Assembly: GCF_003574395.1 (NCBI RefSeq)
Contig: NZ_QMJY01000014.1
Location: forward strand, 50,395 to 114,394
DNA from: Tabrizicola thermarum
Lineage (GTDB): Bacteria > Pseudomonadota > Alphaproteobacteria > Rhodobacterales > Rhodobacteraceae
Reading direction: 5' to 3'
DNA length: 64,000 bases
Part shown: in pieces, positions 43,119 through 52,171 of the stretch
Layout: the number at the start of each line of letters is the position of its first letter
Position numbering within the stretch: the stretch's first letter is position 1
Program-made: the position numbers and the translations under genes
Notes under the pieces: generated by a model
Database searches by the model: none
Seen by the model: only the letters and a program-made list of their open reading frames with translations
Told to the model about the DNA's origin: nothing

Positions 43119-45497
43119 TCAGTAGTCGCTTTCGATATAAAGGCTCATGGTCGCAAAGCCGATCACCGAGGACGTGCCGCCCACGCTCATGTAGCCATAG
43201 GGCGTCAGCAGCGTCGTGGTGGCCGGGATGTCGGTGGTGACGATGCCCGTTGCGACCGCGCCAGTCACCAGGTTCGTCACCTCATAGCCAAGGGTCTGCG
43301 TCGTCCCCGGAGGCGCGAAAAGCGCGATCTCATAGACTGCGGTGAGATCGGTGCCGGGCTTCGGAAAGCCGGACCCGAGGTCGATCTTCGTGGCCGTGCC
43401 CGCGCCGTCGTTGTGCATGAACTGGATGTTGGTGTCGGCGCTGTCGTAACCCATGCCGAACATGTTCGTCAGCGTGGACGGGTTGACATCCGTCGGCGCG
43501 GCGGTCGTGTTGCGCATGCCCACAAAGGCCCGGTGCGTCGCGGTTGCCACGCCGGTCGCCGGTCCCCACCGCCAGACCAGATGGAACCCGCCCAGGCCTG
43601 CGGATGGACCGCCCAGGGTCCATTGCAGGGCGCCACCCCGCAGGCCAGCAACGGCGGTGGTCGAGGCCGTCGTCACCCGCCACGACCGCCGCCGCATGTA
43701 GTTGTGCAGGTTTGTCGTGGCCACGCTTTCCGTCGTTGCCGTGCCCGTCGCGCTGACCGCGATCCCGACCTGCGCGTCCGCCCCGCCGTTCCCGGCCGGA
43801 AGGAACAGCCCCATCTTGTTGCGCGCGAAAGACGGCTGCAACGAACTGTCCAGACCGCTCGGCCCCATGAAGGCGGGCATCACCCGACCGGCGACCTTGC
43901 GGCCGAACAGCTTCAAGCCGTCCGCCGCAGGCGCTGCCGGGGTCGCAATCGCCGGAAGGCGAAGCTGCCCGCCCTCGATCTGGACATCCGCCGCGCCGCC
44001 GAAGCTGCCCGCGTTGTTGAATTGCACCTCGCCCGAGGCCCCGCCGGGGGACCCGCCGCCGCCGCCGCCAAGCCCCGACACAAGCGCCTTCTTGAGATTG
44101 CCCCCGTCCGACGTATCGCTGATCAGCACATAATCCGCACCGTCCGGCGTGACAGTCGCCTTCCCGGTTATCGCGGTCTTGTCCAGCGACGTGGTGCCGT
44201 CGCCGGTGCTGGTGACATCGCCGGTATGGTCGGGGTGGACATAGTTGTTCGCCCCCGCAGCGACTCCGTCCAGCTTGGTCTTGTCCGCCGCCGACATGAA
44301 GCCTGCAACCGAAGCGGTCGCCGCCGCATGCAGGGCGCCCCCTGCGCGCGCCCCATGCGCCGCATCGTCAAACGCCGCCGCTGGCAGCGTGCCCGTGGTC
44401 AGGTCGCTCGCCGACCCGCTGGTGGCCACCGCCGCAAGCCCGGTGATCGTCGCCGCCGGCTGCGTCCCCGTATGCGTCGCCCGGTCGCGCAGCGCCGCAT
44501 CCGAGGCATTCGCCGTCGCCCCGTCCGCCACGTTCAGGATCGCGCGCGCCTGCGCGGGCGTCAGCACCTCGGGCGACCCCGTGCCCGCCGTGTCGCGGCC
44601 AAGGAAGCTGTCCGTCGCCATGTCGGCCAGCTTGTCCAGCGTCACCGCTCCCGCGTCGATGGTCCAGACCGTCCCCGAACCCGACACCGTGATGTCGCCC
44701 TTGTCGCCGTCGCTGACGCCGCCACTGCCGCCCCCACCACCGACCACCTGCGTGACGCCGGCGCTGCGCACCTTGACTTCTCCGGTCGTGGCGTTCAGCC
44801 ACAGCGTTCCGTCTGCCGGGCTAAGCGGATCCCCCGCCTGTCCGCCCAGATGCACGGGCTGCGGCAGCAGCACCTCGCCCGTCGCGCCATCGGCCTCCAG
44901 GGCCGTGAACCAGGCGCTGCCATCCGCGCTGACCTTGACCGAGAAATCGTCAGACCCCGCCGTCCCCATTTCGGCCCGGCCCGAAAAGCCGGTCTGGAAC
45001 AGAAGGCTGGCGGTATCCGAGGCTACCGCCTTGTTCAGCTTCAGCTGATGCCCCGACCCGGCGTGGTTCAGCAAGGTCGCGGGCGACGAGACCGCCAGCC
45101 GGTTCGTGGCATCGGGAGTGGCAGAAACCCCCAGCTGTCCCACCGTGAACGGCCCGTCCGACAGGGCGATCCAGGTCAGCCCGTTGTAAAAGGCCATCTG
45201 GCTTTCCGCCATCACATAGGCCTGCCAGCCGGGCAGCGGCTGGGTGAACTGCCACCCCGCCTCGGTGAACATCGCAATCCGCCCCGCCTGCCCGACCCAG
45301 GGGCCGGTGGCACCTGCCGCCACGATGTGCCGGTCACCGATGGCGGGCAGCGAGGGCGGCGTGGTCAGGGTCCGGTTGATGACCGCAAGCTGCACAATCA
45401 GGTCCAGCTTCACCAGGGCCTCGTTGTGGGTGACATGCTTCTGCGCCTGCGCCGGAAGGATCAGGGGCAGCGACAGGATCGTCGTATCGTCGGGCAT
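43119..45497 (-). CDS. DUF2793 tail-fibre-like protein
   Basis: A 792-residue protein. The N-terminal region SLPLILPAQAQKHVTHNEALVKLDLIVQL and WIALSDG segment define DUF2793. A middle section has the phage fibre vocabulary (VWTIDAGAVTLDKLADMATDSFLGRD, SAADKTKLDGVAAGANNYVHPDHTGDV), then a Gly-rich hinge and a C-terminal beta-rich, lectin-like domain of about 280 residues. No signal peptide is visible. DUF2793 occurs in rhodobacterial prophages and, as I recall, in gene-transfer-agent head spikes; here no other phage genes are present, so it is a lone spike-like gene next to surface-sugar genes. Confidence 0.85.
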   Translation of the reverse strand: MPDDTTILSLPLILPAQAQKHVTHNEALVKLDLIVQLAVINRTLTTPPSLPAIGDRHIVAAGATGPWVGQAGRIAMFTEAGWQFTQPLPGWQAYVMAESQMAFYNGLTWIALSDGPFTVGQLGVSATPDATNRLAVSSPATLLNHAGSGHQLKLNKAVASDTASLLFQTGFSGRAEMGTAGSDDFSVKVSADGSAWFTALEADGATGEVLLPQPVHLGGQAGDPLSPADGTLWLNATTGEVKVRSAGVTQVVGGGGGSGGVSDGDKGDITVSGSGTVWTIDAGAVTLDKLADMATDSFLGRDTAGTGSPEVLTPAQARAILNVADGATANASDAALRDRATHTGTQPAATITGLAAVATSGSASDLTTGTLPAAAFDDAAHGARAGGALHAAATASVAGFMSAADKTKLDGVAAGANNYVHPDHTGDVTSTGDGTTSLDKTAITGKATVTPDGADYVLISDTSDGGNLKKALVSGLGGGGGGSPGGASGEVQFNNAGSFGGAADVQIEGGQLRLPAIATPAAPAADGLKLFGRKVAGRVMPAFMGPSGLDSSLQPSFARNKMGLFLPAGNGGADAQVGIAVSATGTATTESVATTNLHNYMRRRSWRVTTASTTAVAGLRGGALQWTLGGPSAGLGGFHLVWRWGPATGVATATHRAFVGMRNTTAAPTDVNPSTLTNMFGMGYDSADTNIQFMHNDGAGTATKIDLGSGFPKPGTDLTAVYEIALFAPPGTTQTLGYEVTNLVTGAVATGIVTTDIPATTTLLTPYGYMSVGGTSSVIGFATMSLYIESDY

Positions 45498-45610
45498 CAG
45501 AAACCTCCGGGGATCGCCTTGGCCCGCGACCCTAGGAAAAGTCTGTCAACAGCCACTCACCAGCCCGCGCGCACGCCCTGCCGGTCGCGCAACGGCAACC
45601 CCGGACTTGC

Positions 45611-45640
45611 GCTTTTCCGAAATACTCCCGCCGGAGGCTC
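45611..45640 (-). repeat. GAGTATTT-type intergenic repeat, copy 1
   Basis: On the minus strand the block reads GGCGGGAGTATTTCGGAAAAG. A similar GAGAGTATTTCTGAAAAG lies before the gene at 63237. This copy is in the 215-base gap upstream of the DUF2793 gene. Confidence 0.5.
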
Positions 45641-45682
45641 TCCCGCAAACCATCCCGCCCTGCCGCTGCCGTCACGCTCGCT

Positions 45683-45711
45683 CGTAGGGTGGGCCATCTG
45701 CCCACCCTACG
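45683..45711 (+). repeat. Third GTAGGGTG palindrome, probable terminator
   Basis: Perfect 12-base arms (45683-45694 and 45700-45711, CGTAGGGTGGGC and its complement) flank a five-base loop. It ends one base from the stop of the EamA gene, so it may terminate that transcript. It shares the GTAGGGTG outer motif with the elements at 27624 and 30237. Confidence 0.75.
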
Positions 45712-45712
45712 C

Positions 45713-46612
45713 TCAGGGCTCCTCGACCAGCGCCGGGGCCAGCCGGTCCCGCCGCGCCTCGACCCAGGTGTTGGCGCTGATCGCCAGGATGATGAGGGCG
45801 CCCCCGGCCATCACCCAGGCCTCCACCGGCTCGCCAAAGGCCAGCGCCCCCAGAAGTGCGGCCCAGATCAACTGAAGGAAGGTCACCGGCTGCGTCACCG
45901 CCAGGGGGGCGGCCCGGAACGCCCGGGCCATCGCGTAATGCCCCAGCGTCGCCAGCGCCGCGACCGCCGCAAGCCAGGCGCACTGCTCCCAGCGCACCGG
46001 CTGCCATTGCCACAGCGCCAGCGGCATCAGCCCCAGAGTGACCGTGACCGACAACATGGCCACGATCACCGAGGCAGGGGCCTCCCGGCTCAGCCGCTTG
46101 GCGATGATGTAGCTCAGCGAAAAGAACACCGTGGCGCCCAGTTGCGACAGGTGCCCGAGCGACAGGTCCCGCATCCCCGGCCGCAACACGATCAATCCGC
46201 CCGCAATGGCCACCAGCACAGCCATCACCCGCCGCGCGCCAAGCCCCTCGCCCAGCAGCAAGCCCCCGATCACCAGAACGATCACCGGCCCCAGAAAACC
46301 AATCGCCGCCATCTCGGCCACTGGCACCCGCGCCATGGCATAGAACCACAGGACCACCGCCACCACATGCAGCCCGCCGCGCCCCAGGAACAACCGCCCG
46401 ACCTCGGGCCCGATCCGCATCCCCCGCATCGTCCACAGCGCCGGAAGCAGGAACAGCAGACCAAAGCCGAATCGTATGAACGCCGACTGCGCTGCGGGAA
46501 GTTCGGTGCCCAGGTAGCGGACAATTCCGTTCACCCCCACGAAGGAAAGCCCCGCCCCCGCCATCCACAAGGCCCCTTCCAGAGGCCGGCCAAGATCAGA
46601 CACCCGGTGCAT
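45713..46612 (-). CDS. EamA/DMT-superfamily transporter
   Basis: A 299-residue protein with ten hydrophobic segments arranged as two EamA repeats (first around GLSFVGVNGIVRYLG, second around LSQLGATVFFSLSYIIAKRLS). Such exporters handle amino acids, nucleobases or other metabolites. ATG 46612 begins MHRVSDLGRPLEGALW, leading straight into the first helix; the frame runs 38 codons further without family character. It is a single gene. Confidence 0.88.
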   Translation of the reverse strand: MHRVSDLGRPLEGALWMAGAGLSFVGVNGIVRYLGTELPAAQSAFIRFGFGLLFLLPALWTMRGMRIGPEVGRLFLGRGGLHVVAVVLWFYAMARVPVAEMAAIGFLGPVIVLVIGGLLLGEGLGARRVMAVLVAIAGGLIVLRPGMRDLSLGHLSQLGATVFFSLSYIIAKRLSREAPASVIVAMLSVTVTLGLMPLALWQWQPVRWEQCAWLAAVAALATLGHYAMARAFRAAPLAVTQPVTFLQLIWAALLGALAFGEPVEAWVMAGGALIILAISANTWVEARRDRLAPALVEEP

Positions 46613-46754
46613 GGCCGGGACTGAACCGGAAAGCCCGGGCAATGGCAAGCTCTCCCCGTCCGACTGAACAGGACCACTCCACCCCCCTGCCCCACGCGCA
46701 GCGGCACAATCATTCCGCGGGATCATATCCGCACACCTCTACCTGCGTTACCCG

Positions 46755-48317
46755 TCAGGCAAAGCTGTCGATCGTGCGGATCGCGCCCTCCAGCGCCCTG
46801 CCCTCTTCGTCCCGAAGAGCAGCCTCACGCAGGCGACGGCACCAGTCGGCAGCATCTTCGCGGGTCGAGACACGGGCCGTCGCGGCAAGCACACGATCAA
46901 ACTTCGACTGCCCCCGGGCGTGCGTGTCGGAATAGCCCTTTATCAGGCGGCGACAGCGGATCAGCTCGACCGCAAGGTCGTAATTGCTCTGCACTTCTGC
47001 CAGTGCCGTCTCCAGCCAACGCGCCAGATGGGCCTGTTCCCGGGCGTGGCGTAGCGTGCGGCGACGCCAGCGCTTCATCCCGCCCAGGAAATAAAGCGCA
47101 ACGAATGCAGGCAGACTGTCGGTCCGCAGCCGACGACCCCTGTCGAACCACCGGGTCAGGCGGGCCATCCATTTCGGATCTGCCTCCAGCCGCGCACCAA
47201 GGCGGGCGGGAAACATGCCGACGATCTCTGCCGCGCGGGGGTGGAAGAACTCGGTCAGGTGCAGGACGTTCGCCTCTTTCACCCCCATCTCGCTGCGGAT
47301 GCGATCAAGTCGGCGGGCGCTGGTCTTCAGGTCGGCAACCCGGATGATGTCGTCATAAGCCATTGCATTGGCGATGTATTTCGCCGCCTCGCGGGACAGT
47401 GCCCAGCCATGCGCCGCAGCATCGCGCGTCATCACCCCGGCCAGTCGGTCCAGATACTCCACGCCATAGGCAAGATCCTGGAACTCCACCACCTTGCGCA
47501 GACCGGGCAGCGCAAGCTCGGCCACCGGGGCGGGGAGGGCCGACGCGCGGGCCGCAAGCCTTTCCCATTCCGCGACCAGACGCGCGGGGCCTTGCGCCTT
47601 CGGCTCGGGCTTGGCCTGCGTCGCGGGTGCAGCTTCTGGCGCAGGGTTGGCGGCGACATCGAAGGCCGCAGCAAAGGCCCGCAACGATGCCTCCGCCCCC
47701 TTGCCACCGGCCCTGATCGCGGTCTCGAAGGCCTCGCGCGGGAAGGGCAGCACCCCCGCCCCGGCTAGCGCGCCGAACAGCGAGGCCGAGATGACCGAGC
47801 CGCTCTGGATCGCCAGTGCGTCGAAGTCGGCGGCGATCACACGGCGCGCAGCGATCCCGGCTGCGGCCATCACCTCTTCGGACGAGGCGATGCCGTCGCC
47901 TGGCACCATCTTTTCCGACACCGCCAGCGCGCGGTGGGTCGAGGTGATGAGGGTGGTGCGGTCCGGCGTCACGAAGCCGCGGATTATGGCACGCCCGGCC
48001 TCCATCATCTCGGCGGCAATCATGATGTCGACATCGCCAGGCGCAGGCATCAGAGAGAAGACCGGAACCGGGTCGCCGGGCCTTATCGGGGCCATTTCCA
48101 CATAATAGACCGTCGCCCCGGTGCGCTGCGACACGCCCGCGACGCTGGTCGCCTGCGCGGCGTAACCCTGCGCGCGGGCCAGGTCCTCGATCCAGCCGGT
48201 CAGCACGCCGCCGCCCTGCCCGCCGACCGCAAGGATCGCCAGTTTGATGATCCCCGACAGCCGCGGATCAGCCTGCCTTGCGTCCAGTTCCGAGCCAATG
48301 GCATCCTGCAAGGTCAT
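46755..48317 (-). CDS. iorB: Indolepyruvate ferredoxin oxidoreductase beta subunit family (extended)
   Basis: A 520-residue protein. Residues about 25-215 are the POR/IOR gamma-beta-type domain (AILAVGGQGGGVLTGWIEDLARA, then VSQRTGATVYYVEMAP). An Ala/Pro linker around 230-255 leads into a helical domain of about 270 residues (DUF6537-like) ending in a basic, Arg-rich stretch. IorB subunits of Archaea are only about 200 residues; the long form is common in proteobacteria. Its start overlaps the iorA stop (ATGA). With IorA it oxidatively decarboxylates aryl pyruvates to acyl-CoA, reducing ferredoxin. Confidence 0.9.
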   Translation of the reverse strand: MTLQDAIGSELDARQADPRLSGIIKLAILAVGGQGGGVLTGWIEDLARAQGYAAQATSVAGVSQRTGATVYYVEMAPIRPGDPVPVFSLMPAPGDVDIMIAAEMMEAGRAIIRGFVTPDRTTLITSTHRALAVSEKMVPGDGIASSEEVMAAAGIAARRVIAADFDALAIQSGSVISASLFGALAGAGVLPFPREAFETAIRAGGKGAEASLRAFAAAFDVAANPAPEAAPATQAKPEPKAQGPARLVAEWERLAARASALPAPVAELALPGLRKVVEFQDLAYGVEYLDRLAGVMTRDAAAHGWALSREAAKYIANAMAYDDIIRVADLKTSARRLDRIRSEMGVKEANVLHLTEFFHPRAAEIVGMFPARLGARLEADPKWMARLTRWFDRGRRLRTDSLPAFVALYFLGGMKRWRRRTLRHAREQAHLARWLETALAEVQSNYDLAVELIRCRRLIKGYSDTHARGQSKFDRVLAATARVSTREDAADWCRRLREAALRDEEGRALEGAIRTIDSFA

Positions 48318-50461
48318 GGCGTATCCTCGAACACCAGCCGTCGCGCAGCGCGGCGGGATTGCAACCAGCCGATCACCCGGGCGCGGAAAGCAGCCACCCA
48401 CGCCTCCCATTTCGACGGGTTGTGGACGACGTCGGCGCGGTAGAAGGACGGGCAGAGAACGGCGGCATCCGCCACCTCGCCGCAGTTGCCGCAGCCGACG
48501 CAGCTTTGGTCGATCGACGCCACCGGGTCGTCGCGCAGGGGGTCGTCCAGTTTCTTCAACGACAGCGACGGGCAGCCCGACAGCCGGATGCAGGCATGGT
48601 CGCCGGTGCAGACATCCTCATCCACGCCAAAGCGCGGCACCTCGATGCGGCGGCCTTCCCTGATCGCCTTCTGCGCCAGGGGCTTCTCGCGCCGCTGCTT
48701 GTTCAGCATGCATTCCGACGAGGCGACGATGACCTTCGGGCCGGGCGTGTCGGTCGTCAGCGCCTCGCGCAGCACGTCGCGCATCCGGCCCACGTCATAG
48801 GTGCGATCCACCTGCCGCACCCAGTCGATGCCGATGCCCTTCAGCGCCTTGGCAATCGGATGTTTCGTCGCCTTCGTCGGGTTGTCGGCGCGGCTGGACA
48901 TGATGTCCTGCCCCCCCGTCGCGGCCGAGTAATAGTTGTCCACGATCACCGCCACGCCGTCCGACCTGTTGAAGGCCATGTTGGTAAAGCTGGACGACAG
49001 CCCGTTGTGCCAGAACCCGCCGTCGCCGATGATCGACACCGGGCGCCGTTCCCCGCCCCCGTCGAAGGCGGCGTTGGCCGCGGGGCCAAGGCCATAGCCC
49101 ATCGTGGCACCCCCCACCTCGAACGGAGGCAGCGCGCCGAACAGATGGCAGCCGATGTCCGCCGAGATCTGAAGCTTCCCCGTCTCCTTCTGCACCAGCT
49201 TGATCGCGGCGAAGATCGGGCGCTCCGGGCAGCCGGTGCAGAAACCGGGCGGGCGGATCGGGACGGTCCTGGTCAGGTCGGGGATCTGCGGTCGATCCTC
49301 GTTCGGCGCGCGGACGAGGGCTGGCAGCATCTGCGGCGCGGCCTCTTTCAGAAAGGCCGTGATCCCGTCCAGCATCACCTGCCCGGTGTATTCCCCGGCC
49401 ATCGGCAAAAGGCCCTTGCCCCGCAGCCTCACCTGCGACCCTGCACGGTAAAGGAAGGTGGACAGCTGCTGTTCGATGAACTCGGGCTGGCCTTCCTCGA
49501 TCACCAGCACCTGATCCTTGCCCGCGCAGAATTCCAGAAACTCGGACGAAATCAGCGGATAGGTCACGTTCAGGACGTAAAGCGGCACCTGCGAGTTGCC
49601 CCAGAGATCCGCCAGTCCCAACCGTTGCAACGCCCGGATCACCCCGTTGTACATGCCGCCTTGCAGGACGATGCCGACCGGGGCGGTCTTTGGCCCGAAC
49701 ACCTCGTTCAAGCCGCGTTCGCGAATGAACGTCTCGGCCGCAGGCCAGCGGTTTCTGACCTTGTCCTGCTCATGCGCATAGGACATCGGTGGCAGCACGA
49801 CGCGCGCGAAATCCGACTGCGGGTTCGACAGCGCGTCCTTGACCGAAAGCTTCGGGCGCTGGTTGTCGCGGGTCTGGAAGCTGCCGGTGACATGGCAGGA
49901 TCGGATGCGGACCATCAGCATGACCGGGCTGTTCGACGCCTCGGACAGCTCGAATCCGTCCTTCACCGCCTTGACGATGCTGGGCAGGTTGGGGCGCGGG
50001 TCCAGAAGCCAGAACTGCGACTTCATCGCAAAGGCGTGGCTGCGCTCCTGCATGATGCTGGAACCCTCGCCGTAATCCTCGCCCACGATGATGAGCGCCC
50101 CACCGTTCACCCCGGAAGACGCGAGGTTCGCCAGCGCATCCGACGCCACGTTCACGCCCACCGAGCCCTTGAACGTCACCGCCCCCCGGATCGGGTAATG
50201 GACGCTTGCCGCCAGCATCGCCGCCGCAGCCGCTTCGTTCGCATTGGCCTCGAACCGGATGCCCAGCTCGGCCATCAGGTCCTCGGCATCGGCCAGCACG
50301 TCCATCAGGTGGCTGATCGGCGCGCCCTGATAGCCGCCGACGTAGCCCACGCCGTTTTCCAGAAGCGCCTTGGTGATCGCAAGGATGCCTTCGCCGGTGA
50401 AGGTATCCCCCTCGCCCTTGCGCAGGTGTTCGACTTCGGCCTTGAAGGAACGTTCGGCCAT
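48314..50461 (-). CDS. iorA: Indolepyruvate ferredoxin oxidoreductase alpha subunit
   Basis: A 715-residue thiamine-diphosphate enzyme. The pyrimidine domain holds VGGYQGAPISHLMDVL; the TPP-binding region is at about residues 380-600 (FCTGCPERPIF, then IGDGGFWHNGLSSSFTNMAFNRSDGVAVIVDN). The C-terminus has two 4Fe-4S motifs (CTGDHACIRLSGCPS and CVGCGNCG...LCPS). It acts with IorB in degradation of tryptophan, phenylalanine and related aryl pyruvates. It lies two bases behind marR, a repressor likely to respond to aromatic acids. Confidence 0.93.
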   Translation of the reverse strand: MAERSFKAEVEHLRKGEGDTFTGEGILAITKALLENGVGYVGGYQGAPISHLMDVLADAEDLMAELGIRFEANANEAAAAAMLAASVHYPIRGAVTFKGSVGVNVASDALANLASSGVNGGALIIVGEDYGEGSSIMQERSHAFAMKSQFWLLDPRPNLPSIVKAVKDGFELSEASNSPVMLMVRIRSCHVTGSFQTRDNQRPKLSVKDALSNPQSDFARVVLPPMSYAHEQDKVRNRWPAAETFIRERGLNEVFGPKTAPVGIVLQGGMYNGVIRALQRLGLADLWGNSQVPLYVLNVTYPLISSEFLEFCAGKDQVLVIEEGQPEFIEQQLSTFLYRAGSQVRLRGKGLLPMAGEYTGQVMLDGITAFLKEAAPQMLPALVRAPNEDRPQIPDLTRTVPIRPPGFCTGCPERPIFAAIKLVQKETGKLQISADIGCHLFGALPPFEVGGATMGYGLGPAANAAFDGGGERRPVSIIGDGGFWHNGLSSSFTNMAFNRSDGVAVIVDNYYSAATGGQDIMSSRADNPTKATKHPIAKALKGIGIDWVRQVDRTYDVGRMRDVLREALTTDTPGPKVIVASSECMLNKQRREKPLAQKAIREGRRIEVPRFGVDEDVCTGDHACIRLSGCPSLSLKKLDDPLRDDPVASIDQSCVGCGNCGEVADAAVLCPSFYRADVVHNPSKWEAWVAAFRARVIGWLQSRRAARRLVFEDTP

Positions 50462-50462
50462 G

Positions 50463-50951
50463 TCAGATCTCGTGCTTGCGGATGTTGGTCAGCATCTTCT
50501 GCAGCGTCCCCACGAAGGCGCGCCGCTCCTCGGCCCCGATGCCTCGGAACATGCGCTCCTGCGCCTCGGCCATGCGGGGCCAGAGCGTCTCGAAAAGCGC
50601 GCGTCCCGCGTCGGTGATATGGATCCGCGTGGCGCGGCTGTCCGCCTGGTCCGTCTCGCGCCGGATCAGCCCGTCGGCAGCCAACTGGTCAAGCGCGCGC
50701 GACAGGGTGGACTGTTCGACCACCGAATAGACCGCCAATTCCCGGATCAGCGGCCCCTCGATCACCGACAACACCGCCAGCGCCCGCATTTTCGGCGTGG
50801 TCAGGCCCAGCCCTGCCATCTCGTCGCGCAGGCTTGCGTTATAGCGCCCCATGATCCGGTTCATCAGGTAGGGCGCATAATTGCTCAGGCCGATCTCTCC
50901 CAGCCGGGGCAGGGCCTCGGGTGCCTTCTCCGGGGGGGACTGATCGGTCAT
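50463..50951 (-). CDS. MarR-family transcriptional regulator
   Basis: A 162-residue winged-helix protein with the MarR core IRELAVYSVVEQSTLSRALDQLAADGLIRRETDQADSRATRIHIT. It starts inside the stop codon of the truncated FAD ORF (ATGA) and ends two bases before iorA, so the regulator sits within the operon. MarR proteins of this group often sense aromatic acids; that would suit the IorAB substrates. Confidence 0.92.
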   Translation of the reverse strand: MTDQSPPEKAPEALPRLGEIGLSNYAPYLMNRIMGRYNASLRDEMAGLGLTTPKMRALAVLSVIEGPLIRELAVYSVVEQSTLSRALDQLAADGLIRRETDQADSRATRIHITDAGRALFETLWPRMAEAQERMFRGIGAEERRAFVGTLQKMLTNIRKHEI

Positions 50952-51256
50952 GCGCCCAACCTCTTTGCTGCAAGGACACCCGACCCGCCACGGCGGTTAT
51001 CTCTGACGAGAGTCACGCCCCGCATGCAGCCGCCGTTGACCAAGGGCGCCCCAGCCGGCGAGGCCATGAGCAAAGCCCGGGCCGCAGCCACCAGGTCACG
51101 CCTGCAACCGGGAAGCCTGATCTTGTCGGTCCGGCCGCGGCCGTCGCAAACAGCCTCACGTCGCGGGGGCAGACTGCGGCCACCTTTCGGGGGCGGCATC
51201 GTCCCGGCGACCAGCGTGTTGTTCCCACTGCCGATGATGACGTGATCCGGGCGCAT
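50948..51256 (-). pseudogene. Truncated NAD(P)/FAD oxidoreductase ORF (phytoene-dehydrogenase-like)
   Basis: An open 102-codon frame starts one base after the cyclase stop and ends overlapping the marR start. Its N-terminus HVIIGSGNNTLVAG is the FAD fingerprint of phytoene-dehydrogenase-like oxidoreductases, and IRLPGCRRDLVAAARALLMASP matches the following conserved LPGFRHD segment. Between the two the sequence departs from the family, which suggests compensating frameshifts. Intact homologues are about 500 residues, so about 400 are missing. The coupling on both sides may let it serve as a translational bridge. Confidence 0.65.
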
Positions 51257-51257
51257 C

Positions 51258-52049
51258 CTACCCGCGCGGAACCAGCGCCAGCGCTCGGATGGGCGAGCCG
51301 GTGCCCTGCTTGATCTTCAGAGGCGCGGCAATCAGGATCGCCCCTTTCGCGGGCAGCTTGTCCAGGTTCGCCAGCGATGCCAATCCAAAGCAGTTGTTCT
51401 TGTGCAGAAGATTATGCGCCGGAAACGGCGGAGTCATCCCCCCGGCCTGCCCCGCATCGGTCCCGATGCACTGACTGCCCCAGCCGACAATGCCCTTGCC
51501 GATCAGATATTCGATCACCTCGGCGGTCGGCCCCGGCGTGTGCGGCCCGGTCTCGTTCGCATTCAGAAAAAGGTTTTCATCATGCGCCCGCTTGTCCCAG
51601 TCCGACCGCAGCACGACCCATTCGCCCTTGCCGATTGCGCCGTGCTTCGCCTCCCAGGCCTTCACATGGTCGATTGTCAGAAGAAAATCCGGGTCCGCCG
51701 CGCATTCGGCGCTGAAATCCAGCACGTTGACCGGGGCCACCAGCCGCTGAACGTCCAGCGTGTCGGTATAGCCGTCCGGATAGTCCTTCCCGGTGATCCA
51801 GTGGTGCGGCGCGTCGAAATGAGTGCCGGAGTGTTCTCCCAGCTCCAGCCAGTTCCAGGCCCAGAACGGGCCGTCCTTGTCGTATTCGCTGATCCGGTGG
51901 ATCTTGATCGGCGGCGTGTCCTTGGCGAAATCCGGCGGCAGTTTCAGAAGCGGCGTCTCCGGCCCCAGAACCCCTGAACAATCCACCACCTCGATCGCGC
52001 CCGAAGCGATCATCCACGCCACCGAGTGCAGAACACTTGCTGAAGTCAT
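51258..52049 (-). CDS. Cyclase-family hydrolase (kynurenine-formamidase-like)
   Basis: A 263-residue protein with the metal-dependent cyclase/formamidase motif HSGTHFDAPHHW and the downstream conserved PTAEVIEYLIGKGIVGWGSQCIGTDAGQA. These Mn/Zn enzymes hydrolyse N-formylkynurenine, isatin or similar amides; which is not determinable. The ATG at 52049 has GGGAGAGA upstream; a longer frame exists but lacks a site. It heads the coupled minus-strand run cyclase, truncated FAD ORF, marR, iorA, iorB. A tryptophan/indole breakdown theme is tempting (kynurenine and indolepyruvate) but unproven. Confidence 0.87.
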   Translation of the reverse strand: MTSASVLHSVAWMIASGAIEVVDCSGVLGPETPLLKLPPDFAKDTPPIKIHRISEYDKDGPFWAWNWLELGEHSGTHFDAPHHWITGKDYPDGYTDTLDVQRLVAPVNVLDFSAECAADPDFLLTIDHVKAWEAKHGAIGKGEWVVLRSDWDKRAHDENLFLNANETGPHTPGPTAEVIEYLIGKGIVGWGSQCIGTDAGQAGGMTPPFPAHNLLHKNNCFGLASLANLDKLPAKGAILIAAPLKIKQGTGSPIRALALVPRG

Positions 52050-52171
52050 CAGTCTCTCCCTGTTGGACGGGCGTCCCGGCAAGAGGCGCCGGATGTTTCC
52101 GGTCGTCATGAACCACGCTAGACAGAATTAGATGTATTCGCAATTATCCTCGCATCTGTCCGGCGGGAAGC

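Noticed and set aside
42746..45497. Prophage
   Set aside because: Only a DUF2793 fibre-like gene and one small gene are present; no integrase, terminase, capsid or attachment repeats seen.
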